Assembly: GCA_016721825.1 (NCBI GenBank)
Contig: JADKHI010000002.1
Span: 248,001 to 312,000, forward strand
From: Flavobacteriales bacterium
Lineage (GTDB): Bacteria; Bacteroidota; Bacteroidia; Flavobacteriales_F; PHOS-HE28
Direction: 5' to 3'
DNA: 64,000 nt
Shown here: positions 50,601-57,744 of the stretch, piece by piece
Position numbering within the stretch: position 1 is the stretch's first letter
How the letters are laid out: every line of letters begins with the position of its first letter
Translations under genes and position numbers: made by a program
The notes under the pieces: model-generated
Told to the model about the DNA's origin: nothing
The model's input: only the letters and a program-made list of their open reading frames with translations
The model's database searches: none

Positions 50601-51434
50601 CGAACGATCATTCCAGGCAGCGCCTTGGTACGTTGGCAGGACTGCGTGCCCAGCGTGAGCCTTCGGGCGAACCTGCAAGGGCCTTTCAATACGCAGAACA
50701 ACCTGATGCGGGACGACCTGCGCTCCTTGTCCCTTGTCCCGGGCACAGAGCCTTTCACCGGTCTTGGGTTCACGCATGCCGGAGGGGGGGGAGGGGAGAC
50801 CGTTAGCGGAGCTACGCTTGCGGTGACCGGCCCGAACGCAGTGGTGGATTGGGTGCTCGTGGAACTTCGGAACAAGAACAACGCTTCACAGATACTGGCC
50901 ACGCGAAGTGCCTTGTTGCAACGCGATGGGGACATCGTCGGCACCAACGGCTACCAGCGTCTGCTGTTCAATGTGGCATCGGACAACTACTTCGTGGCCG
51001 TGCGGCACCGGAACCACTTGGGGGTGAGGACCGCAACGGCCCAGGCTTTGAACAAGGATGAGAAAGCCATCGATCTGACGCAGAGCGGAACGGGAACCTG
51101 CGGCACGAACGCGCGCGTTCAGGTGGCCAACGGTCGATGGGCGCTCTGGAGCGGGAATGCGGTGCGCGACACGCAGTTGAAGTACACTGGGACCAACAAT
51201 GACCGGGACCCGCTCCTTCTACAGATCGGGGGTACGGTACCGACGAACACCTTCAACGGCTACGTGCTGCCGGACCTGAACTTGGACGGAGTGACGAAGT
51301 ACACCGATCGGCCAACGACCGGACCTGATACTGCTGAACATCGGTGGCTCGGTGCCCACGAACACGCGGACCGAACAGATGCCCTGAGGGCCGGGGAAGG
51401 TCAGGCCTGCTTGGCTACGCGTGAGCGTAGGTAG
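47673..51434 (+). CDS. Secreted PQQ-dehydrogenase-like, PKD, PA14 protein with shared C-terminal module; 3' end frameshifted
   Basis: About 1,250 residues. Signal peptide from the ATG at 47673 (MKCCTSFQALRLRSLHLLLG). Domains: PQQ-dependent sugar dehydrogenase-like propeller (about 35-530, LRNPYRMTLRPGTG), PKD (about 536-620), a beta domain (628-735), PKD (735-820), PA14 (about 828-972) and the module of 2264 and 33431 (about 994 on). The last about 40 residues are out of frame: adding G at 51304-51306 and at 51320-51322 restores YTGSANDRDLILLNIGGSVP and the tail TNTRTEQMP ending TGA 51385-51387. Likely surface carbohydrate binding or oxidation; substrate unknown. Confidence 0.85.
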   Translation: MKCCTSFQALRLRSLHLLLGLILLGHSVELKAQTIPGGFNDAVVMGGWTEPVGVTFDGNDRAYVWEKRGMVWIIENGVRLPSPLIDISAEVGNWRDHGCLGFALDPAFLSNGRIYLMYAVDRHHLMNFGTGSYNAATDQYYAATIMRITRYTATGPSFNTVDPASRVVLLGETRKTGVPLLHESHSTGQLVFGTDGTLMATVGDGASYNNVDVGSDAGTYYAQALIDSIIRPAENVRAMRSQLLNCHNGKVLRMDPNTGNGVPSNPYYDASAPRSPQSRVWGMGLRNPYRMTLRPGTGSTDPAAADPGSLYIGDVGWASWEDLNVCYEGGMNFGWPLFEGMEANAGYTSSTCYNLDAPNPLFGLSGCTQAFLQFKDLVKQDTPIHLNGHPNPCNAGVQIPVNVPKYFHARPAIDWSHGTQSRCAGFSGSTAITYNLNAGNSPVPGPAFGGSASVGGTWLTGTGWPVGYQNVYINADYAGAWIRKFAFDANDSPVSVSNFGTSMGAVVFVTEGPDGAIWYIRYETNQLRKIAPVGVTNLPPVATILQNVQYGPGPLSVQFIGSGSTDPENSALTYAWDFGNGQISGAADPLMIFTAPANTPTTYTVTLTVTDPQGLSNVTTSIVSVNNTPPAVSITSFPNGHHYPLGVDTTYALEASVSDLEHNGAQLSYAWQTVFHHNSHIHPETVNTTPVTTTVISGVGCGDEDFSYEVRLKVTDAGGLSSSVTHWLYPRCYAIAPTAVIHSDVIAGPGPLTVNFNGTMSSDPGNITAYAWDFGDGTTSTGSTPNKVFSDAGDHYVTLTVTDNDGLTGTAMRVISVVTLDPPQCVGAAGSVLRQYWNGVSGGTVADLLLSPNYPNSPTGSTNPTSFQAPTNFGNDYGTRMRGYIVAPTTGTYVFTAVSDDASLVYLSLNADPRFKQEICSVPGWANTGEFTKYPSQTSTSIALQAGKYYYVEMLHKEGSGGDHLALYWQTPTNSTRTIIPGSALVRWQDCVPSVSLRANLQGPFNTQNNLMRDDLRSLSLVPGTEPFTGLGFTHAGGGGGETVSGATLAVTGPNAVVDWVLVELRNKNNASQILATRSALLQRDGDIVGTNGYQRLLFNVASDNYFVAVRHRNHLGVRTATAQALNKDEKAIDLTQSGTGTCGTNARVQVANGRWALWSGNAVRDTQLKYTGTNNDRDPLLLQIGGTVPTNTFNGYVLPDLNLDGVTKYTDRPTTGPDTAEHRWLGAHEHADRTDALRAGEGQACLATRERR

Positions 51435-51562
51435 GCCTCAAGCGCACGACCACGAGGTTCAGTGAGCACCTCGTTCAGCACCGCCTTGGTGCGGGCGTCG
51501 AGGACTTTACGGGCGGACCTGTCGTGCGTGCGGTCCATGTATCGTTTGCCGGTGGTGGACAT
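51401..51562 (-). CDS. Possible 53-residue basic protein
   Basis: ORF from the ATG at 51562 (MSTTGKRYMDRTHDRSARKV...LRSRVAKQA), basic and helical, with no hydrophobic segment. It overlaps the raw 3' end of the long PQQ/PKD gene but not its corrected end (51387), which supports both the gene and the frameshift. No family recognised. Confidence 0.4.
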   Translation of the reverse strand: MSTTGKRYMDRTHDRSARKVLDARTKAVLNEVLTEPRGRALEAYLRSRVAKQA

Positions 51563-51667
51563 GGGAGTGAAGCTTGATGCTACAAAGCTCCCTTCCTTCA
51601 TTCCGCAGGACCATACCACGATCAAGGTATTCCGGGGAACGATCATCCACGATCGCTGGTTGACAGC

Positions 51668-52816
51668 TCAGTTGCCCTGCGTATCGGTGCGCAGAACCAT
51701 CACTTGTCGGCTCTGAGGTCCGAAGCTCCAACCGCAGACCACGGCCCCATCGGTGAGGGCACGGATGTCGAGCGGATTGTCCCGGTCATCCAAGTCGTAA
51801 ATGTGCTCCCAGATCGGGGTGCCGTTGGACGTGGCCTTCGCCACGAGCGCATCCACATTCCCATCCGTTGGGTATTCCCCGGCGAGGTAGAGTTCCCCGT
51901 TCGCCGTAATCGAAATAGTGTTGAAGCCTTGGTCGCGGATGGTGTCCCCAACGCTGCGCGTCCACAATGTGTCGCCGTTCATGTTCAAGGCGATCAGGTA
52001 GCGTTGGTCATGGTAGATTCCGGAAGTATGGTCGTATGGACCGAAGCTGTTGGAGCGACCGGCCATGATGAAGTCTCCAGCCGCCGTGCGCGCAATGGCC
52101 CGGCCCACATCGTTCCTGTTGCCGCCCCAGCTACTGGCCCATTGCAGAGTCCCGTTCAGATCCACGCGGGCGAATAGGCAATCCGATGTTCCTCCGAAGT
52201 TCATCTGGCGTCCGGTGATCATTACTCCTGTGGCGTCCGATGCGATGCCAAGTCCTTCCTCGTCCAACGCACCCGGGATCACGGTGGTCCACATCAATAG
52301 ACCCGCACTGGACACTCGCATCACCAGGGCATCGTGCTTGTCAGGTCCTATCGTGGTTCCTGTGGCCACCACGCTTCCATCGGTCAGTACTGTGGCATCC
52401 ATCAGCACTTGTCCTGCAGGAAGGTTCGGCGCCAGCGACCAGAGCAAGGCGTTGTTCCCATCCACTTTCAAGATCAGCGCATCCTGCTCGACACTGTCCG
52501 TCGGGATCACCGAGCCCACGATATAGGCACCTCCTGAAAGGGCCGGTTCCATGGCTTGGATGAACACCTGGCCAGGCAGGTTCAGCGGTGAAACGGATTG
52601 TAACGCACCGCTGTTGGATACCGTCCGGATCTCCGCCCGGTGACCATGGGCCGGGTCATAAGTGCGTGTGGCCACTTGAAAGGTGTTGCCCGTCCGGATC
52701 ACGCCCACACCGTCCTCTGCATAAGGACCGCCGGAAAGCACGGCGAAGGGTGCTTGCGCTTCAAGGTCGGTGATCAGTAAGGCGAAAAGGGAAGTAAGGA
52801 GTGCACTCGTGTTCAT
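51668..52816 (-). CDS. Secreted beta-propeller-like protein (382 aa)
   Basis: 382 residues. Signal peptide MNTSALLTSLFALLITDLEAQ. A run of about six beta-propeller blades is seen, many with a GGxYIVGSVIPTDSVEQDALILKVD or VATGTTIGPDKHDALVMRVS pattern, similar to delta-60 or SBBP-type repeats. It has neither the C-terminal module of its neighbours nor a clear T9SS tail; it ends VMVLRTDTQGN. Probably envelope-exported. A TATCTTTC box near the -7 consensus lies about 20 bp upstream, beside the divergent PAP2 promoter. Confidence 0.7.
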   Translation of the reverse strand: MNTSALLTSLFALLITDLEAQAPFAVLSGGPYAEDGVGVIRTGNTFQVATRTYDPAHGHRAEIRTVSNSGALQSVSPLNLPGQVFIQAMEPALSGGAYIVGSVIPTDSVEQDALILKVDGNNALLWSLAPNLPAGQVLMDATVLTDGSVVATGTTIGPDKHDALVMRVSSAGLLMWTTVIPGALDEEGLGIASDATGVMITGRQMNFGGTSDCLFARVDLNGTLQWASSWGGNRNDVGRAIARTAAGDFIMAGRSNSFGPYDHTSGIYHDQRYLIALNMNGDTLWTRSVGDTIRDQGFNTISITANGELYLAGEYPTDGNVDALVAKATSNGTPIWEHIYDLDDRDNPLDIRALTDGAVVCGWSFGPQSRQVMVLRTDTQGN

Positions 52817-52851
52817 GGCTGTGCGGTGGTCCTGTGGAAGGTGCTGAAAGA

Positions 52852-52859
52852 TAGCTTTG
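52852..52859 (+). promoter_or_regulatory. Bacteroidota -7 element before PAP2 gene
   Basis: TAGCTTTG matches TAnnTTTG exactly and ends only 4 nt before the ATG at 52864, so the message is likely leaderless or nearly so. A -33 box is not evident. Confidence 0.55.
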
Positions 52860-52863
52860 GGCC

Positions 52864-53514
52864 ATGCGTGAACCGGCGGTGCGGACCTTTTTGATCGGCT
52901 ATGCCGTTGTGATCGTCCCCGCGGTCATTGCTGTGCTCCTTACCGATCGGTTCGAATTGCACGCAACCATCAACTGGCATCACACGGCACCGTTCGACCT
53001 GTTCTTCAAGTACGGGACGCACGTGGCCGACGGCTGGGTACCCACGATCCTCGCGTTGGTGTTGCTGTGGAAGAACTGGCGTGCCTTTCTCATGGTGGGC
53101 GTTTCCGTAGCGTTGAGCGCGATCGTGGCGCAACTCCTAAAGCATGGGGTCTTCCCTGACATGGACCGCCCTTCCATGTTCCTGGAGCGTATGCCCGGCG
53201 TTCGCTTGGTGGCCGGGGTGGAGATGCACCACCACAACAGTTTTCCTTCGGGACATTCCACTGCGGCCTACAGCATGTGCCTGGCCCTTGCGGTGCTCAT
53301 CGCTCAGCGCGGTCCGGCCTTGGTGCTTGCGTTGCTGGCCGCAGGTCTTGGTCTGTCGCGCATCTACCTGTCGCAGCACTTCACGGAGGATGTGGTCGCA
53401 GGCGCTACCATCGGCACGCTCACGGCCTACTTGGTCTACCACTGGCTGTACGTAAGCTCCTTCGCTTCGCGGAAGTGGTTGGACCGTTCGCCGTTTCGTC
53501 GTCAGAACCAATAA
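52864..53514 (+). CDS. PAP2-superfamily membrane phosphatase
   Basis: 216 residues, about five membrane helices. All three phosphatidic acid phosphatase motifs are present: KHGVFPDMDRP (Lys93, Arg102), PSGH at 128-131, and SRIYLSQHFTEDVVAG (Ser165, Arg166, His172, Asp176). It should dephosphorylate a lipid phosphate such as undecaprenyl pyrophosphate, phosphatidylglycerophosphate or a lipid A precursor; which one is not predictable. The stop overlaps the convergent barrel gene by 13 nt. Confidence 0.93.
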   Translation: MREPAVRTFLIGYAVVIVPAVIAVLLTDRFELHATINWHHTAPFDLFFKYGTHVADGWVPTILALVLLWKNWRAFLMVGVSVALSAIVAQLLKHGVFPDMDRPSMFLERMPGVRLVAGVEMHHHNSFPSGHSTAAYSMCLALAVLIAQRGPALVLALLAAGLGLSRIYLSQHFTEDVVAGATIGTLTAYLVYHWLYVSSFASRKWLDRSPFRRQNQ

Positions 53515-53996
53515 CGGGCGCCGAGCGCCGCGTCCAGGTCCACATCGGTCTCCGGGATCAGGTTAAGGGTCGGTACAACCTCCAGAAAAATGTCCACCGG
53601 GGCACCATCGAAAAGGTAGGCGATTCCTACCGGGAAGCGCACCCCAAGGTCAACTCGGTTGTTACCGTCTTCGTAGTATTTGCCATTACGCCAGTAGCCA
53701 TCATCTCCCCAGGAACGTATTCGAAGACCAGGGCCGAAGTAAACAGGGAGCTTGCCCTCGCTCACTTGGATCAGGTCCATTTTGTGGAAGAGGTAGTCGG
53801 CATGCAGGTGAAAATAACCACCGTGGGAAAGGCCCCAGGCGACACCGCCATCCAGCGCGCGGTCGCCACCGATCCAGTACTTCCAAGAGATGCCGGTCGG
53901 CTCGCCTACCATGAGCCCGAGCCCGAAGCCGGAACCTTGAGCGCGTGACAGCAAAGGCAATGCGACCAAGGACATCAGAACGAGGAACTTCTTCAT
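53502..53996 (-). CDS. Small outer-membrane barrel protein (paralogue of 43075-43674)
   Basis: 164 residues. Signal peptide MKKFLVLMSLVALPLLSRAQ. It begins GSGFGLGLMVGEPTGISWKYW, the pattern also seen at the start of the protein at 43075, then alternating strands ending GARYWF with a terminal aromatic. Likely an eight-stranded outer-membrane barrel. A GACCTTTG box on the minus strand ends near the ATG. Function unknown. Confidence 0.75.
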   Translation of the reverse strand: MKKFLVLMSLVALPLLSRAQGSGFGLGLMVGEPTGISWKYWIGGDRALDGGVAWGLSHGGYFHLHADYLFHKMDLIQVSEGKLPVYFGPGLRIRSWGDDGYWRNGKYYEDGNNRVDLGVRFPVGIAYLFDGAPVDIFLEVVPTLNLIPETDVDLDAALGARYWF

Positions 53997-54230
53997 GCTG
54001 CAAAGGTCTTTCGTGCGGGATCCCTCGCGCAGCAGCAGTGACCGCGAGTTTCAACAAGGCCTGTTAACGACGGTACCGGAAACGGCAAAGGGCGCCTTTC
54101 GACGCCCCGCCTAAGGTGATGCGCTCGGATCTCTCCCTTCCGCCGCTATCCCCAAAGTCCATTGTTCAGACCGGGGGGATACGCTCAGGTCACAGGTCAC
54201 GTGAAAAAAAGTTCGATCGCTGGTCAGAAG

Positions 54231-54251
54231 TCCGGTCCCGAGCAGACCGGA
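54231..54251 (-). terminator. Hairpin after PQQ dehydrogenase
   Basis: TCCGGTC and GACCGGA pair around 7 nt, 11 bp downstream (minus strand) of the dehydrogenase stop. A T-run on the minus strand follows about 20 nt later. The rest of 53997-54262 holds a second, weaker hairpin (GGGCG/CGCCC, 54090-54107) and no gene. Confidence 0.4.
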
Positions 54252-54262
54252 GCCGCTCAAAG

Positions 54263-55387
54263 TCAGGGCTCCGCTTGGTAACTGATCCGGTAGATCAGAT
54301 CGGCCGCATCGTCGCTTACGAGCAAGGAACCGTCGGGCATTTCCAGCACATCTACTGGACGTCCCCAGGCCGTGCTGCCCTTCAGCCAGCCCTCAACGAA
54401 GACCTCGTGTGTGGCGCTGCCATCGGGTTGTGGATGTGCCACCACCAAGCGGTAGCCGATCGGTATGCTGCGGTTCCAGCTCCCATGCTCGGCAATGATC
54501 ATGGATCCGCGGTAACTCTCCGGGAACATGCTTCCACGATAGAAACGCATGCCCAGGGGAGCCACATGCGGTCCAAGTTTCGCGGCAGGTGGGGTGAACT
54601 CACTGCATGCATGCTTCGCGCCGAACTCAGGGTCCGGGACATCACCGGCATGGCAGTAGGGATAGCCGAAATGCTCTCCCGCACGGGTCAGCTTGTTCAA
54701 CTCACAATCAGGAAGATCGTTGCCCATCATATCGCGACCGTTCTCCGTGAACCAAAGCTTGCCGTCACGTGGATCCCAATCGAAGCCGACGGTGTTACGC
54801 ACACCCTTCGCGACGATCTCCGGGGTACCACCGTCCAAGCTGATGCGTGTGATGGTGGCGAAGATGCTGTCCGCCGGTTCGCAGATGTTGCATGGTGCGC
54901 CTACGGGTACGTAAAGCTTGCCGTCGGGGCCGAAGGCGATGAACTTCCAGCCGTGATGCGTTTCACTTGGGAAAGCGTCCGTTACCAGCTCCGGTGCAGG
55001 AGGGTCCTTCAAGCGATCCTCAATGTCCCGAAGTCGCAGGATGCTGCTGACCGCACTTATGTAGAGATGGCCGTCCTTGAATGCCACGCCCACCGGCATC
55101 TTGAGGTCCTTGGCCACGGTGAACACCTGGTCCGCGACATGGTCCTGGTCGGTGTCCAACAAGGCGTAAACACTGCCTTCATCCCTCGACCCGACGAAGA
55201 GGGTACCCTTGTCCCCCCAGCACATTTCCCTGGCGCTCTTCACCCCGGTCGCGTAGATGCTGATGCGGAAACCAGCGGGGAGCTTCAGGTCCTCCAGCCG
55301 CGGGTCACCGGCGAACATGGTGGGTTGGCATACACCGCTAAGTAACGGGAGCGCCCCAAGGACGATCCACCATGCGCTTGGCTTCAT
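54263..55387 (-). CDS. PQQ-dependent sugar dehydrogenase-like protein, probable lipoprotein
   Basis: 374 residues. An N-terminal MKPSAWWIVLGALPLLSGVCQP looks like a lipoprotein signal with lipobox LSGVC (Cys20). The six-bladed propeller follows with PVGVAFKDGHLYISAVSSI, HHGWKFIAFGPDGKLYVPVGAPCNICEP, WDPRDGKLWFTENGRDMMGNDLP and HGSWNRSIPIGYRL, as in soluble PQQ glucose or L-sorbosone dehydrogenases. The PQQ-binding His cannot be assigned with certainty. It shares only the propeller family with the domain in the protein at 47673. Confidence 0.85.
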   Translation of the reverse strand: MKPSAWWIVLGALPLLSGVCQPTMFAGDPRLEDLKLPAGFRISIYATGVKSAREMCWGDKGTLFVGSRDEGSVYALLDTDQDHVADQVFTVAKDLKMPVGVAFKDGHLYISAVSSILRLRDIEDRLKDPPAPELVTDAFPSETHHGWKFIAFGPDGKLYVPVGAPCNICEPADSIFATITRISLDGGTPEIVAKGVRNTVGFDWDPRDGKLWFTENGRDMMGNDLPDCELNKLTRAGEHFGYPYCHAGDVPDPEFGAKHACSEFTPPAAKLGPHVAPLGMRFYRGSMFPESYRGSMIIAEHGSWNRSIPIGYRLVVAHPQPDGSATHEVFVEGWLKGSTAWGRPVDVLEMPDGSLLVSDDAADLIYRISYQAEP

Positions 55388-55405
55388 GCCGAAAAGTAAG
55401 GCGCC

Positions 55406-55849
55406 TTAGCTGCGATCCTCCGGTGGGATCAGCATAACCGGGATCCGCGTGCGCTTGATCACCTGTTCGCTCACACTCCCGGTCAGTGCCTTGTACAAAC
55501 CGCCGCGCCCGTGGGAGCCTAGCACAAGCAGGTCCGCCGCGAGGCGCCTGGCCTCATCGAACAAGGTCTCCACCGTCATGCCTTGGACCAGTAAGGCCTC
55601 CACGTTGGTGCCCTTCGCTCGTTCGGCATCACGCATGTCCTGTAGCAGCTGGTGTTCCTGGCGTAGTTGCTTGGCACGAGAGTCCCGGATGTACTGCGGG
55701 CCCTCCCCGAAGCCCACGAAGTCCGGGTCAGGTGCTGCGATGTGAAGGATCCAAAGGTGGGCGCCCGTCCCGCGTGCAAGTGAAGCGGCCTCGTCCACGA
55801 TGCGCGTGCTGATCGGTGAAAGATCGACCAAGGCAAGAATGCTTTTCAT
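55406..55849 (-). CDS. Universal stress protein (UspA family)
   Basis: 147 residues with the UspA fold: ILALVDLSPISTRIVDEAASLA at the start and the ATP-binding signature GSHGRGGLYKALTGSVSEQVIKRTRIPVMLI (G-2x-G-9x-G-S/T pattern). Cytoplasmic, probably ATP-binding. It starts about 18 bp upstream of the PQQ dehydrogenase gene and may be in one minus-strand unit with it. Confidence 0.9.
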   Translation of the reverse strand: MKSILALVDLSPISTRIVDEAASLARGTGAHLWILHIAAPDPDFVGFGEGPQYIRDSRAKQLRQEHQLLQDMRDAERAKGTNVEALLVQGMTVETLFDEARRLAADLLVLGSHGRGGLYKALTGSVSEQVIKRTRIPVMLIPPEDRS

Positions 55850-55924
55850 AGCAGATCGTTTCTGCCCGTTAAGGTAGGGAGCCTTTGGGTCAGCATGAAC
55901 TGACCCCGGACAGGTATTGAACGA

Positions 55925-55949
55925 CGAAAGGCGGCATTGCCGCCTTTCG
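55925..55949. terminator. Terminator hairpin between two minus-strand genes
   Basis: An 11-bp perfect stem CGAAAGGCGGC/GCCGCCTTTCG with an ATT loop, 22 bp downstream of the AT-hook gene stop. Symmetric enough to work on both strands. Confidence 0.65.
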
Positions 55950-55970
55950 TAAGATGATGGGTGAACACGA

Positions 55971-56564
55971 TCAGTCGTTGGTCAACACCAGCTTATCCAG
56001 GTGCTGTTTGCGCAACTTGCCACTGCTGTTGAAGAACCAATCCTTCAGGCCGTAGTGGTAGCCGCGGCGAAGGCCGGAGTGGTGCGTGCCCAGAAGGTCC
56101 TTTCGACCGCTCAGCTTCTGCAGGGTGCGGGTGAGGAAGGCCTCGACCTCGGCGGCCTTCATGCGCGGCTCCTGCTTGGTGGCCCACGCTTTGGCCTGTT
56201 TGAGCAGTTCCTCCTTCGGAAGCAGGCGGTCCGAGGTCTTGATGGCGTTCATCACCATCAGGTCCCACTTGTTCAGTTCGCGTGGCTTGCGAACGCGTTT
56301 CGGTGGGCGACCCGGGCCTCGCTTGGCTTTCTTGATCACCACTTCGCCTTTGCGTGGACGACCAGGTCGGCGCTTCACCGTTCCGTCAGGAAGAGTGATC
56401 GTTGATGGGGCCTTCTTGGCCACTGGTAGTGTGCTCTTGGTCTTCTTCAGCCCAAGGATGGCGGTGCGCACCGTTTCCAGTTGGAAGATGAGCCTGCGGC
56501 GTTCAGAGCGGTAGTGACCAAGCAGTTGGTCAATGTCCTTTTCAGAGAGTCGTTTCTTGGCCAT
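55971..56564 (-). CDS. AT-hook DNA-binding-like protein
   Basis: 197 residues, highly basic. An N-terminal helix (about 10-40) is followed by two AT-hook-like blocks, KRRPGRPRK (about 64-72) and KRGPGRPPKR (about 81-90), each with the GRP core that inserts into the minor groove of AT-rich DNA. A C-terminal about 90 residues (WDLMVMNAIKTSDRLLPKEELLKQAK ... SGLRRGYHYGLKDWF) look like a winged-helix-type domain. In a GC-rich genome such a protein could mark rare AT-rich sites or act as a nucleoid protein. Not assigned to a named family. Confidence 0.65.
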   Translation of the reverse strand: MAKKRLSEKDIDQLLGHYRSERRRLIFQLETVRTAILGLKKTKSTLPVAKKAPSTITLPDGTVKRRPGRPRKGEVVIKKAKRGPGRPPKRVRKPRELNKWDLMVMNAIKTSDRLLPKEELLKQAKAWATKQEPRMKAAEVEAFLTRTLQKLSGRKDLLGTHHSGLRRGYHYGLKDWFFNSSGKLRKQHLDKLVLTND

Positions 56565-56682
56565 TGTTGATATCGTTCTAATTGTAGGAGCGCTCCGAAA
56601 TTAGCTGATCATGGCCGAAGACCAGTAGCCACGTGCGGACCGGGGTCGAATGAGCAGGTTGAAATGACGGGCGGCCGACGGA

Positions 56683-57744
56683 TCAGCTCACCGCAATGGC
56701 GGTCGTGTCCGCCCCCTGAACGAGTCTTCCAATGGTGGAACAACCACTTCCATTGCGATTCACTAAGTCGATGACATCGGTGAGCGCTTCGGGTGCCACG
56801 GCGATCAGCAGCCCGCCACTGGTCTGCGGATCGCTCAGGAGCATCATGCGCTCCATGGAAGCGGATCCGGCCACGCGATGCCCGTAGCCTTTCCAATTCC
56901 GGAAGGACCCATCGGGGTAGCAGCCTTCGTTCAAATAGGTGATGGCCTCCGGGATCACTGGGACCGAGGCGTGGTCGATCTGCGCCGTGAGCCCTGCACC
57001 ATCACACATTTCCAACAGATGTCCAAGAAGCCCGAATCCTGTCACATCGGTCATGGCGTGCACACCTTCGATCATGGATAGCTGTGCGCCGATGGCATTG
57101 CTCCGGCACATGAGGTCGCGAGCGATGTTGACGTGCTCTGGCCGCAATTTTCCGCGCTTCTGCGCCGTGCTCAGGATACCGACGCCCAACGGCTTCGTTA
57201 GCACGAGCAGGTCACCAGGCTGGCCAGTGTCATTGCGCTTGATGTTGGCGATGGCCACTTCACCGGTCACTGCGAGCCCGAAGAAGGGTTCCGGCGCGTC
57301 GATGCTATGTCCACCGGCAAGGGCGATGCCCGCTTCGTGACAGGCCTGTCGGCCTCCATCGATAACGCGTGCGGCAAGCTCGGGCGGCAGCTTCTCAACA
57401 GGCCAGCCTAGGATCGCGACCGCTAACAGGGGCCTGCCCCCCATGGCGTACACATCGCTCAGTGCGTTGGTAGCCGCGATGCGGCCGAAGTCGAAGGCGT
57501 CGTCAACGATCGGGCTGAAGAAATCGGTGGTGCTGATCAAGGCGCGACCACCACCGATGTTGAAGACGGCGGCATCATCACGGGTACCATAGCCCACCAA
57601 CAGACGCGGATCGGGGAAGGTGCCAAGGTCACTCTTCAGGATCGTTTCCAGCACGGCCGGCGCGATCTTGCAACCACAACCAGCACCATGGCTGTATTGC
57701 GTCAGGCGGACAGGTTCAGTGGATGGTTCGGGTGGCAGCGACAT
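56683..57744 (-). CDS. selD: Selenide, water dikinase SelD
   Basis: 353 residues from the ATG at 57744 (MSLPPEPSTEPVRL); an upstream ATG adds nine residues. SelD makes selenophosphate from selenide and ATP. The reactive position is Cys23 in SHGAGCGCK (not selenocysteine) with Lys26 conserved, and the family blocks DDAAVF, ALSDVYAMGG and SDPQTSGGLL are intact. It overlaps the mnmH gene by 29 nt. No selA or selB is visible, so selenophosphate may only feed tRNA modification. Confidence 0.93.
   Translation of the reverse strand: MSLPPEPSTEPVRLTQYSHGAGCGCKIAPAVLETILKSDLGTFPDPRLLVGYGTRDDAAVFNIGGGRALISTTDFFSPIVDDAFDFGRIAATNALSDVYAMGGRPLLAVAILGWPVEKLPPELAARVIDGGRQACHEAGIALAGGHSIDAPEPFFGLAVTGEVAIANIKRNDTGQPGDLLVLTKPLGVGILSTAQKRGKLRPEHVNIARDLMCRSNAIGAQLSMIEGVHAMTDVTGFGLLGHLLEMCDGAGLTAQIDHASVPVIPEAITYLNEGCYPDGSFRNWKGYGHRVAGSASMERMMLLSDPQTSGGLLIAVAPEALTDVIDLVNRNGSGCSTIGRLVQGADTTAIAVS

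Noticed and set aside
54116..55345. A 409-residue plus-strand frame opposite the PQQ dehydrogenase
   Set aside because: Antisense shadow with no conserved domain; the minus-strand gene has clear propeller motifs.
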